Shown here piece by piece: positions 12,638 through 22,427 of a stretch of DNA of 64,000 nucleotides. The notes beneath the pieces were generated by a model that worked only from the letters and a program-made list of their open reading frames with translations, had not been told where the DNA came from and did not search any database. A program made the translations under genes and the position numbers. The stretch's first letter is position 1. Each line of letters begins with the position of its first letter. Source of the DNA: Arabidopsis thaliana. Lineage: Eukaryota; Streptophyta; Magnoliopsida; Brassicales; Brassicaceae. The stretch is from NCBI RefSeq assembly GCF_000001735.4, contig NC_003070.9:868001-932000 (forward strand), in the 5' to 3' direction.

Positions 12638-14349
12638 TCATCCAGACTGTTGCCGGCCTCTACCTCGCCCACGTCCGAAGCGACCCCGCCCTCTACCTCT
12701 ACCACGACCATGGAAGCCCCTTCCCCGTTCAGAAGACTGCCCGCTGCTAAACCCTTGAGATTGTGGTTCCATTGGGGACTGCAAATCACTTGGTGACTGC
12801 GGGATTTGTGACTGTAGTGGTCGCACATCAGATTGTGCTTGCATTTGGAACTGCGGGTTCGCTGGAGACTGTGGTCGGTGCATCATTTGGTACTGCGGGT
12901 TCATTGGAGATTGCTGGTGGGGCTGGAACTGTGGTGGCATTTGGAACTGTGGATTCATTTGAGACTGTGGCCGGTGCATTTGGGACTGTGGTGGGTGCAT
13001 TTGAAGACCTTGAGAAAACATATTAAAACTCAGCTCATTTGGTAATGGCTGCTGCTGAATACCACGACCCATCCCAAACTGTTGGTTGAAACAATTCTGA
13101 CCTACCATTGCAGGCCATGGCGCTGAAGCCTGTCCTGGAAAGAAGTTTAAGCCTCCCGGTCCACCTGGCATTGGCATCTGGCCACCATTGAACTGCGGTT
13201 GGAACATCATTTGATTTTGATTTTGCATTGCCATGAAAGGTATCTGCATTCCCATCTGATTAGGTATAGGAGGAAGCTGATATGGGTTCTGCTGATTACT
13301 CTGGGGTCTCCATGCTGCATTGTTTGGAGGAAAACCGTCCATTTGAGGACGCGGACCACCCATTTGAGGATCAGAACGGTTTGACGATAGAGAACTAGAT
13401 CCCTGGTTCTTCGTCCATTCCCCTGAGTAACTGCTTGTAGGCCTTCCGGGATCTCGGTTTTTCTTCTTCTTGTTCCTGGTGTTACCGGTTTTCTGGTCAC
13501 TCATCATTCCTCTCTTTTCCAACTTCTGCATTCTTCTGTATTCGGCTTCTTTTTCATCATCTGAGAACTCTAGCTCGTCTGGTATCTCCTCGTCGTTATC
13601 CCCAGATGCATCGTAACCTTTCTTCTGCAGTTCCTTGATATTGAGAATATGTTGAGCGAAATCGGCGACAAATGAGACAGGTGTCCCTTGACAAACCCCT
13701 TCTGGCACTTCACTCTCTGAATTGAACCTCACAATATAATAAGGGCACTTCACGGGTCCAAAGATCTCATCCACCAGTCCCAATGGCGTTCTTTTTTCAG
13801 TTATCCAAAGGATAGAACCTTCAGTCAAAGGACTATGCTTTTCCATTCCCTCAACTATTACTTGTGCGCTCATTACCTGTAAAATCACAAATGAGACGGG
13901 TATGCTTTTAGCAGTGGATTGTCAAGACATCAAACAGAGAAGCAATAGCATACAAGTAGAGGTAATTTTTAATATACCGAAAGAACAACTCCAACAGGAA
14001 GTGTGGCATGGTGTGGTTCCAGAGTGACATCCACAGGAGGAACTGGAGGAAGCTCCTGCAAAAGTTTTAAAAAGGGGAAAAATCTTTCAAAATTTACACA
14101 ACAAAAAGAAGGCTTCCATCCTTCAAAGAGTAATGCTAAAAACCTTGAGGACAGTACATAGTTTTCTTGTCGCAGTCAACCACTAATGGAAAAAATATCA
14201 ACCACTAATAGTAATAGCTATGAAATGTGAAAAGCTGAAGGATATGTACCTTGAGCTCATTCTTTGACCTGATAGGTTCTTTTGTTTGCAAACCAAGGTC
14301 ATCATCCTCATCATTGCTCCAAGCAACCATCTCATTCACATCATCATCG

Positions 14350-14380
<31 letters not shown>

Positions 14381-15338
14381 CATCCTCAATATCGTCATCC
14401 CCATTCTCCTCATCTAAATTCTCTATCTCACCCTCTTCAAGTTCCCCTGCTAGATCATCCTCTTTCCCCACAACCATGTGTTCAAACTTTTCTTCCTTCT
14501 TATTTTCCTCTTTGTCGCTCTCGTCCTCATCACTCTCCTCTTCTTCACTGCTACTACTATCACTACTGCTTGCAGAAGAGCTCGAGGTTTCGCTCTCAGA
14601 CTCAGCAGAATCCATTTCCCCCTTAGCCTCATCACTCTTCTCATCATCATCCACGGCCAAACTTACCTTCTCCAACCCTACTTCAATAGAACAAGCCAAA
14701 CCCTCATCAGTTTTCTTCAACCCTGATTCATCCAAATCCATGGTGGGACAAGCAACAGACGCATCAGACACAACAACTGGCTCAGTCTCACCTTCCATTG
14801 ACCTCGAGTTTTCAGAAACAACCGGTTCTGAATCTTTTACTGCTGGTTCATCCCCACCGTTTGCAGACATCTCAACACAAACATTGGGCTCTACCTCAAC
14901 CGAGCTCACTCCAACTTCCTCAGACATGACATCACAAAGCACAGGCTTTACTTCAACCATCGACTCAGACCTAACCGAACTCACACCAACTTCCCCAGAC
15001 ATGTCATCATTAAAGACCTCAAGCTTTCCCTCAATCGACTCAGAATTAACAGTAGTCTGATTCTCCGGACACATTACATCGCTAACAGTAACAACATCTT
15101 CTTGAGGTATCTCCATGTGGTACTCAAAGAAATCAAAGTCCGTATCTTCTATGCTAAAATCCTCAACGTTCCGATTACTCTCAGACCAAGTGATAGAATC
15201 GAAATCCGGAAAGGAATCGATGGAAGGGAAATCAAAAGAGTCCTTGAAAGTTTTTACCTTGGGGTCTTGATCGGCTACGACTTGCAAAGGTAGCTCTTCT
15301 TCAACGGTTTTTGCTTGATTAGCGGGAAATCCAACCAT
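12638..15338 (-). CDS. NAF1: NAF1, H/ACA snoRNP assembly factor
   Basis: Nuclear protein that binds the dyskerin/NOP10/NHP2 core and is later replaced by GAR1, needed to make H/ACA snoRNPs for rRNA pseudouridylation. Recognised as AT1G03530. CDS is complement join(12638..13876, 13978..14055, 14250..15338), 801 aa. Residues 1-360 are acidic and low-complexity, with a Ser/Glu-rich part and a long Asp run (14340-14400). The Gar1/Naf1 domain is about residues 365-460, including LPVGVVLSVMSAQVIVEG, GLVDEIFGPV and PYYIVRF. The C-terminal third is Pro/Gln/Met-rich with repeated PQSQM- and PQFQM-type units. It ends in an RGRGRGR tail typical of snoRNP proteins. Introns are GT-AG with matching phases. 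Confidence 0.96.
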
Positions 15339-15471
15339 GGCAAGAAGAGAGAGCGCGAAGAAGAACCAGCGAAGAAAAGTGAAAGAACATGACTTTCGAG
15401 AATTAAAGTGGCGGCTAAGTTATATAAAGGCAGCTATTTTAGCAAAGGCGCGAGGGTTTATCGCAGATACG

Positions 15472-15544
15472 TTAGGGTTTTAAGAGCAGAGAGTACTTGG
15501 CTTTGGCTCTCTTGGTGGTGCCACTTCCCTCTCAATTAGGGTTT
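15472..15544 (-). promoter_or_regulatory. Two telo-boxes upstream of NAF1
   Basis: TTAGGGTTT occurs at 15472-15480 and 15536-15544, reading AAACCCTAA on the gene strand, 135-205 bases upstream of the ATG. Telo-boxes are known in promoters of Arabidopsis ribosome-biogenesis and translation genes, which suits NAF1. Confidence 0.6.
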
Positions 15545-15781
15545 AGCCGTTCATCTCTCCCTCCACCTGTCTTTTTTTCTTTTCTTTATTTATTTTTTTA
15601 TCGTATTTATTTTAATTTTAATCCTTATAATTAATAAATCAGTTATAAAATATAAAGATGTCTACTTTACAAAATCTACATAATTAGATTTACCAATTTG
15701 ATTAATTTTCAATGTTCCATTAGCTTTATTTATAAGTAACGAACTTGGAAGAATTGTTCACCGGTGATTGTGGTGCCTCCG

Positions 15782-17611
15782 ATGAATCTCATCATCCTGA
15801 AGCGCCATTTCAGTCAACACGCCTCTTTATGTCTCACGCCGTCAATTTCTTCCTCTGCTCCGACGAAACAATCCCGGATCCTGGAGCTTTGTAAATTGGG
15901 TCAGCTCACCGAAGCCATTCGGATCCTAAACTCAACACACTCGTCTGAGATCCCCGCAACGCCAAAGCTTTATGCCTCTCTCTTGCAAACATGCAACAAA
16001 GTCTTCTCCTTTATCCATGGCATTCAGTTTCATGCCCATGTCGTCAAATCGGGTCTGGAAACGGACCGAAACGTTGGGAACAGCTTGCTCTCTCTGTACT
16101 TCAAGTTGGGACCTGGTATGAGGGAGACTCGGAGAGTTTTCGATGGTAGATTCGTCAAAGACGCCATCTCGTGGACTTCGATGATGTCTGGATACGTTAC
16201 CGGTAAAGAACACGTTAAGGCGCTTGAGGTGTTTGTGGAGATGGTGAGTTTTGGTTTGGATGCGAATGAGTTTACGTTGTCTTCGGCGGTTAAGGCTTGC
16301 TCTGAGCTTGGAGAAGTTAGGCTAGGGAGATGTTTCCATGGTGTTGTTATTACTCATGGGTTCGAGTGGAACCATTTTATCTCTAGCACATTGGCGTATT
16401 TGTACGGTGTGAATAGAGAACCAGTAGATGCACGCCGAGTGTTCGACGAAATGCCTGAGCCAGATGTTATTTGTTGGACAGCTGTGCTTTCTGCGTTTTC
16501 TAAGAACGACTTGTACGAGGAAGCTTTGGGACTTTTTTATGCGATGCATAGAGGGAAAGGGTTGGTGCCTGATGGGTCTACATTTGGAACGGTTTTGACT
16601 GCTTGTGGTAATCTGAGGAGGCTGAAGCAAGGGAAAGAGATTCATGGGAAGCTTATTACAAATGGGATAGGTAGCAATGTGGTGGTCGAGAGTAGTCTTC
16701 TTGATATGTATGGTAAATGTGGATCCGTACGGGAGGCTAGGCAAGTGTTCAATGGAATGTCTAAGAAAAACAGTGTTTCTTGGTCTGCCTTACTCGGGGG
16801 ATACTGTCAGAATGGAGAGCATGAAAAAGCAATTGAGATTTTCAGGGAGATGGAAGAGAAAGATCTGTACTGTTTCGGCACTGTTCTTAAGGCGTGTGCT
16901 GGTTTGGCGGCAGTGAGACTTGGGAAAGAAATTCATGGCCAGTATGTGAGAAGAGGGTGTTTTGGTAATGTGATTGTAGAATCGGCTTTAATTGACTTGT
17001 ATGGGAAATCCGGGTGCATTGATTCTGCTAGTCGTGTTTACTCCAAGATGTCAATTAGGAACATGATAACGTGGAACGCAATGCTCTCTGCGCTTGCTCA
17101 GAATGGAAGAGGTGAAGAAGCTGTTAGTTTCTTCAATGATATGGTTAAAAAGGGGATAAAGCCTGACTACATCAGTTTTATTGCGATTCTTACTGCATGT
17201 GGTCATACGGGAATGGTTGACGAGGGACGGAATTACTTTGTGTTGATGGCTAAGAGTTACGGGATTAAACCAGGTACTGAGCATTACAGTTGCATGATTG
17301 ACCTTCTAGGACGTGCAGGTTTGTTTGAAGAAGCGGAGAATCTGTTGGAGAGAGCAGAGTGTAGAAATGATGCGTCTCTGTGGGGAGTTCTGCTTGGACC
17401 TTGTGCTGCAAATGCAGATGCCTCCAGAGTTGCAGAGCGGATTGCAAAGAGAATGATGGAGTTGGAACCAAAGTACCACATGAGTTATGTGCTTCTCAGT
17501 AACATGTACAAGGCGATAGGTCGCCATGGTGATGCACTCAATATTCGTAAGTTAATGGTTAGACGAGGGGTAGCAAAGACTGTTGGACAGAGCTGGATTG
17601 ATGCTCACTAG
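15782..17611 (+). CDS. PPR protein, PLS class with E-type tail
   Basis: Single-exon gene, 609 aa from ATG 15782; the frame is open upstream to 15764 but without an ATG. Recognised as AT1G03540. It has about fourteen PPR motifs in P-L-S order, for example DAISWTSMMSGYVTGKEHVKA, DVICWTAVLSAFSKNDLYEEA, NSVSWSALLGGYCQNGEHEKA and NMITWNAMLSALAQNGRGEEA. The C-terminal E region contains SLWGVLLGPCAANADASRV and YVLLSNMYKAIGRHGDA. It ends QSWIDAH with no DYW domain. The N-terminus (MNLIILKRHFSQHASL) resembles a mitochondrial presequence. A role in organelle RNA processing or editing is inferred from the family. Confidence 0.95.
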   Translation: MNLIILKRHFSQHASLCLTPSISSSAPTKQSRILELCKLGQLTEAIRILNSTHSSEIPATPKLYASLLQTCNKVFSFIHGIQFHAHVVKSGLETDRNVGNSLLSLYFKLGPGMRETRRVFDGRFVKDAISWTSMMSGYVTGKEHVKALEVFVEMVSFGLDANEFTLSSAVKACSELGEVRLGRCFHGVVITHGFEWNHFISSTLAYLYGVNREPVDARRVFDEMPEPDVICWTAVLSAFSKNDLYEEALGLFYAMHRGKGLVPDGSTFGTVLTACGNLRRLKQGKEIHGKLITNGIGSNVVVESSLLDMYGKCGSVREARQVFNGMSKKNSVSWSALLGGYCQNGEHEKAIEIFREMEEKDLYCFGTVLKACAGLAAVRLGKEIHGQYVRRGCFGNVIVESALIDLYGKSGCIDSASRVYSKMSIRNMITWNAMLSALAQNGRGEEAVSFFNDMVKKGIKPDYISFIAILTACGHTGMVDEGRNYFVLMAKSYGIKPGTEHYSCMIDLLGRAGLFEEAENLLERAECRNDASLWGVLLGPCAANADASRVAERIAKRMMELEPKYHMSYVLLSNMYKAIGRHGDALNIRKLMVRRGVAKTVGQSWIDAH

Positions 17612-17850
17612 AAAGCTATAAAGATTCGTATCCCTCTAAGGACCTTGCTCTAGTATACATGAAGAAATGGTGTTGACAACTTTAAACCACACAAAGTTTC
17701 CTTGAGGTCTCCATTACAAAGTAATTCAAACAAAAGAGAGTTGGCAGCCTAGACTTTGCAGAGGAAAGGGTTGTGTCAAATATTTTGTGTATGATTCAAG
17801 ATTTTAACCTCAAGCAGCCACTGATACTTTTCTGGTGAAGAGTGATTTCT

Positions 17851-19778
17851 TCATAGTGCACGCATCAAGGTCGATTTTGTAGCTTCACGCTTCATCTCTG
17901 CAGCTTTGCCACTCCCTCGGAAGTATGCATATACTTGCTGAAAGTCGAGTATTGCACGTCATGGGTTAGAAAAACAGATGGATTCAAGTGATTTACAGTG
18001 CTGATAAATTCTGGAGTAGAAGAAGTTGAGAAACCTGAATGACCCAGATATTGAGAAGTGTTTCGATGCAGAAGAACCCAGCACCAATGAAATACATTAT
18101 CTGTGAGGGTGAAAAAGAAGAAAATTAGGTGAGGACTAAGAAGACTCTCACAATCCGAAGTAAAGTACTTGTAAATAGACAGAAAGGTTACGTACCCCGA
18201 CTGCAGCATTAGTAGTTAGAAGCTCGATTGCTGGCAAGAAACCTCTGTTCATATAACCAACAATGCATGGATCAGATGGAGATCATCAAAGACTCAAAAG
18301 GTTTTTAACATGTTCATGAAATGACGAATCGTTAAAGAATGTAAAACTTAAAAGGCTGATTCTGATGCTTTTATCTAGAAGAAAACTCTTACGTGAGAGA
18401 CTTTCCTTGGAAGATGACTGGTGGAGCAACTGCAGCAAAGCCGCAGAACGCGATGTGGAACTGAAAAGTGCAAGACACGGGTTTATTTACTCATGGCTTC
18501 TTGAAAAACTTAAATGCAGAGGAAATCTACCAATAGAAATTCGGTTTTCTTACCACGTAAAAAAAGAAAAAAGCTCCAAACTTCAGGGCACTATCAGTTC
18601 TGCAAGAGGTACACATGCATTGTATTATTGACTCATTTCATATATCTATTTAAAATGCATCGTGTTCCAGCATATACTAAGAGAGCTGGTTTTACCTTGT
18701 AGCTCGGTAAAGAGGACGGTACCATAAGACGTACGCTCCAGGTACCCCAGCAAGGAAGTAAATTATTGAGAGAAGCCATATAGTGGGACCTGATTACAAA
18801 ACAGAACACATCAGATGATTCAACATGGTCAGAGGAATTAACATTACGAATCTGATCGTTTAGGTAAAAACAGTAACCTTCTCCTTTGATCCAAGCTACA
18901 GTTACTGCCACAATATTCCACAAGAGACATCCTACTAACCCTGCATAGTTCAAGAATTTACCCTGTTAACATTTTCTTGATTTTTTTGCAGCGGTCTAAG
19001 AAGGGTTCACATACCTAACAATGTGGTGAATGCGACGTATTGGATCTTCTGTAAATGAATTGGAATCTCATTTGGAATGTCATGATGAATTAAAGGAAAA
19101 AACTCCGGCCAATTCTTCTCTTCAATGACAACTCCAGCTGCCAAAACAACCGTATCAAGTTAGCTACAAAAACCCGTAAAAGGTCATTGGAAGATGTAAA
19201 AAGACATATAGAAGATTGCACTACTTCGTGCTATTGCGTCCTCTCTTCTTTTAAGCTCCTGTATTGCAATGAGAAGAAGAAGACTGTTAGATACAGTCCT
19301 CATTGAATCAGTAGGTCTAAAGATTATATTTGAATATCGCCCAAGAGACTCGGTTACTAGAAATCACCTGCTCTTTCCGCTTCAATTCGTTCTCCTTGGC
19401 CTGGAGTTCCATCTCTTTAGCTCGAAGATCCTGCGAACAGAATCAGCAAAATGAAAACTTCCGTTTTCATCTAACCAGATTTTGAGTAAACATGAAAGGC
19501 AAAATGCAGAAGGTATTGAAAATATCGTACATTGCCAGAATCCAAAGGGATATCAACGGTTGCACCACGATCATAAGGTTCCGGTGGAAGTGGCTTGAGA
19601 TAAGAGTTGCTCGCAGGAGGAACACTTGTATGATTCTACAACATAATAAATTGAGATCAAATGGAGAAAGACTACAGAAAGATCAGACATTAGTATTCAG
19701 TCATTATGAAACAGAGCTCTTTACCGCAAAAGGATTGATCTCTTCATCAGCAAATGGATTAGGATCGTGTCGTGCCAT
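17851..19778 (-). CDS. SCAMP4: Secretory carrier membrane protein (SCAMP4)
   Basis: Four-span membrane protein of post-Golgi, trans-Golgi network and plasma-membrane trafficking, recognised as AT1G03550. Twelve exons: complement join(17851..17937, 18035..18100, 18196..18244, 18393..18460, 18554..18599, 18696..18789, 18878..18940, 19015..19137, 19225..19258, 19368..19430, 19531..19635, 19725..19778), total 283 aa. The N-terminus has two NPF motifs ([17 protein letters not shown]) that in the family bind EH-domain endocytic proteins. A Lys/Glu-rich coiled coil follows ([20 protein letters not shown]). Four hydrophobic spans lie between about residues 125 and 250 and carry the family's conserved [15 protein letters not shown] loop. 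The C-terminus is short and basic. All phases agree across the twelve exons. Confidence 0.95.
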
Positions 19779-20723
19779 TCTTTGAGATCGTTTGTTTTAA
19801 GATCAAGAAACTTATTCAATAACAGAGTTTTTGGAGTTGGTTGGTGAATTTTGACAGAAATCGAAAATGGGAAGAAACTGGTTTGAACGAATGGATACTT
19901 TGTAGTCAGAGAGAGAAAACTAAATCAATGGCGCCAGAGAAATCGAAGGCATTTTAGAGGGTGCTCGCTTCGTTTTTTTTCAGCAAAGTTTCAACACCTA
20001 TTAAACAGGCATTGTTTTCTTCCAATTTTGGTTTATGGATCGGTTTACTGGATTTTATTCGGTCAATTGGATTTAGTTCACTAGTAATAGAATTCCGGTT
20101 TTGCTTTTCATGTTGAGTTTTTCAACGGTTTGATTCAATTTGAATCCGGTTTTAAATATTGGTTACGAACACTTTAACGCACTTCAAAAGTTTGAATCCG
20201 AACTTTGCGGTTAGTGGCTCGAAAGTGACATGTCACAACTTCGTTTGTAACAGATCATTCATTCTATTGTTAGTTTATCAAAGTTATAACTCAATTATAT
20301 AATGAAGATTTAACTATATTAAAAGATCAATACTATAATGTTTCAGCTTATCGTGCTAACATGTTACATGCAAAGAACACACCGAACGAAGCACAAGAAA
20401 GGGAAATTATATAAAGTTTTCAGATCTTGATTTTAAAAACCGGTCCAACCACAAAATATCATGTATATACAAATTACATAAAACATTATTCGTGAGAAAC
20501 TTTAAAACTTAGCCGAGTGTTAATTATAAAAGATGGGATGTTAAGTCCGGTTAATTTTTGACGTATTTATATATGTGTCGTATTAAATACGTTAAAAACT
20601 AACCGTTTTTAAACATAACCAAAGCGATTTAATAAAATAAAAATAAATGTTAAAAGTTTAAATTATGTGTAAACTATATTGAACATAACACATCTCTTAA
20701 GGATTTTGGATATTTTTTTAAAT
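19779..20723. other. Spacer upstream of SCAMP4
   Basis: AT-rich, no coding sequence seen. It contains the SCAMP4 promoter and leader near 19779-19990. At 20632-20710 there is a block (GTGTAAACTATATTGAAC and following) that is repeated in array form at 44.4-45 kb. Confidence 0.5.
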
Positions 20724-21290
20724 CCGGTTAGATTTAACAACGTCATATTAATTAATATTTATAGAAAAAAAAGAGTTGAAAATCTTTTAAGAAAAAAAAA
20801 AAAAAAATGCTAAATATACATGAAAATGTGAAAACATGTTGGATTTGTGGAATCGCTAATAACCACGGTTCAATGGCGGGATCCAAAATCCGGTTAGATT
20901 TCACAACATCATATTAATTTAATATTTATATAACCTTTTAAAAAAAGAGTTGAATTTTTTAAAAAATAAATAAATGCTAAATATATATGAAGATGTGAAA
21001 AACATGTTGGATTTGTGGAATCGCTAATGACCAAGGTTAAATGGCGGGATCCAAAATCCGGTTAGATTTCACAACGTCATATTAATTTAGTATTTATAAA
21101 ATTTTAAAACAAAAAAAAAAAGAATTGAAAACTTTTTAAGAAAAATAAATGCTAAATATATATGAAGATGTGAAAAACATGTTGGATTTGTGGAATCGCT
21201 AATGACCACGGTTAACTGGCGGGATCCAAAATCCGGTTAGATTTCACAACGTCATATTAATTTAGTATTATAGAAGAAAAAAAAAGAGAG
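20724..21290. repeat. ~170-bp tandem array, 3.3 copies
   Basis: The landmark CCGGTTAGATT recurs at 20724, 20890, 21058 and 21233, spacings 166, 168 and 175. Each unit runs: CCGGTTAGATTTCACAACGT, CATATTAATTTA, a variable A-rich stretch, AGAGTTGAAAA, AAATGCTAAATATA, CATGTTGGATTTGTGGAATC, GCTAATGACCACGG, TGGCGGGATCCAAAAT. The third and fourth starts are nearly identical, and the first copy is the most diverged. I do not recognise the family. Confidence 0.9.
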
Positions 21291-21480
21291 AGTTGAAAAC
21301 CATTAAAAATAATTTTTTTGAGAAATATATTTTGTTTTGAAAAATCAAAAATAGTATAAAAACCTTTTTTGTAATTAAACTATCTATAAGATTATAGATT
21401 ATAAACAAGATAGAGATGAAAATTGACCTAGCCGAATGGGATGATGCATTGTCTCTGTAGAATTATCCGTCTTTCACACG

Positions 21481-21850
21481 CTACGATATCACAGATGAAA
21501 AAAGCTCCGAAGTTGCAACCACATCTACATACAAAGAAGAAATAATTGATTAGAAGGAATCTTGAATAAAAATCAAAAACTTTGAGAAATATATGATTAG
21601 GGTTAGAGCTAGGGAAATAATATAAGACCTAAAATTCAAATTGGATTAGACGAAACCCACTTTAAACATGAGAATTCTTTGTTTTGCGATCAACCAGAAT
21701 ACAGTAATTAGATACCATATAAAAAAAAGACGTTATTTGGCCAAAAATTCCAACAAGACGAAAAGTACCTTTTGAGAACAGAGTGTTGGAGTCGGTGCAA
21801 GTTGATTTGATCTCTTGACGATAGCCTTTGCTTTTGCTTCTGATCTTCAT
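21481..21850 (-). CDS. Possible 41-aa two-exon micro-gene
   Basis: Prediction only. On the minus strand a TATAAATAG box lies near 22058-22066. A pyrimidine-rich leader and an ATG at 21850 follow. Exon 1 (21850..21769) encodes MKIRSKSKGYRQEIKSTCTD and a few more residues, and ends at a good donor, AAAAG/GTAC. Exon 2 (21524..21481) starts after TTTGTATGTAG and ends at TAG. The joined frame is 41 codons with consistent phase. I do not recognise the product; it is basic and has no membrane segment. It could equally be a spliced non-coding RNA. A longer unspliced frame also runs past the donor. Confidence 0.3.
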
Positions 21851-22427
21851 CCCCAAAAAAAAACAAAAATCGATCGTTTGTTTTGTTTTATGAATTAAAC
21901 ACAGTAAAATTGATGAAAGAGTAGAGTAAAATTCACGACTAATCAATCAGTGATCTGGGTAGAAGAAAGAGACGAGAGAAATAGAGAAAACAAAGAACGG
22001 TTTTACGATGAGAGAAAGAGAGGAAAGTGCTATCGAATGGATCTCTGACTCTGGATTTCTATTTATAAACAGTTGGGCTTTGCAAGTGCCCAATGGGCTT
22101 CGACAGTTTTTGAGGCGGTTAGTGGAGACTGATTCTTTCATGAAAATAAAATACGTTGTTGTTGAACTGTCTATTTTCTTATTTAATAATAAAATCGTAC
22201 AAATCGAGAATACAAAATACAAGCTTACACCAAGACCTACCCATATACTAAGCCATGGAAGTAACAAATGGAGAGTCTTGTTCTCTCCGGCGATGACTGG
22301 AATCAAACGCCGACAACGTTTTGTTGTTCTGAATCTTCTTCATCCTTCAAATTATCACGAAGATTGAGCCTTGTTCTCTCCGGTGATGGGGTTTTATGAA
22401 GATATAAACGCAAACAATTCTTAAAAC
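21851..22427. other. Spacer with a dispersed repeat block
   Basis: Holds the promoter and leader of the putative micro-gene and the 3' flank of the PPR gene at 22428. At 22276-22350 the block TTGTTCTCTCCGGCGATGAC followed by TGGAATCAAACGCCGAC is shared with 45468-45540 in the same orientation. A shorter partial copy, CCTTGTTCTCTCCGGTGATG, lies at about 22369-22388. Confidence 0.55.

Noticed and set aside
12763-13026. Low-complexity frame opposite the NAF1 C-terminus
   Set aside because: Shadow of the Pro/Gln/Met-rich repeats of NAF1; composition follows from the sense codons.
14251-15060. 269-codon Ser-rich frame opposite NAF1 exon 1
   Set aside because: It is the antisense of the Asp/Glu/Ser-rich NAF1 coding sequence; GAT/GAA-type codons read backwards give serine codons and no stops. 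No promoter or splice evidence supports it.
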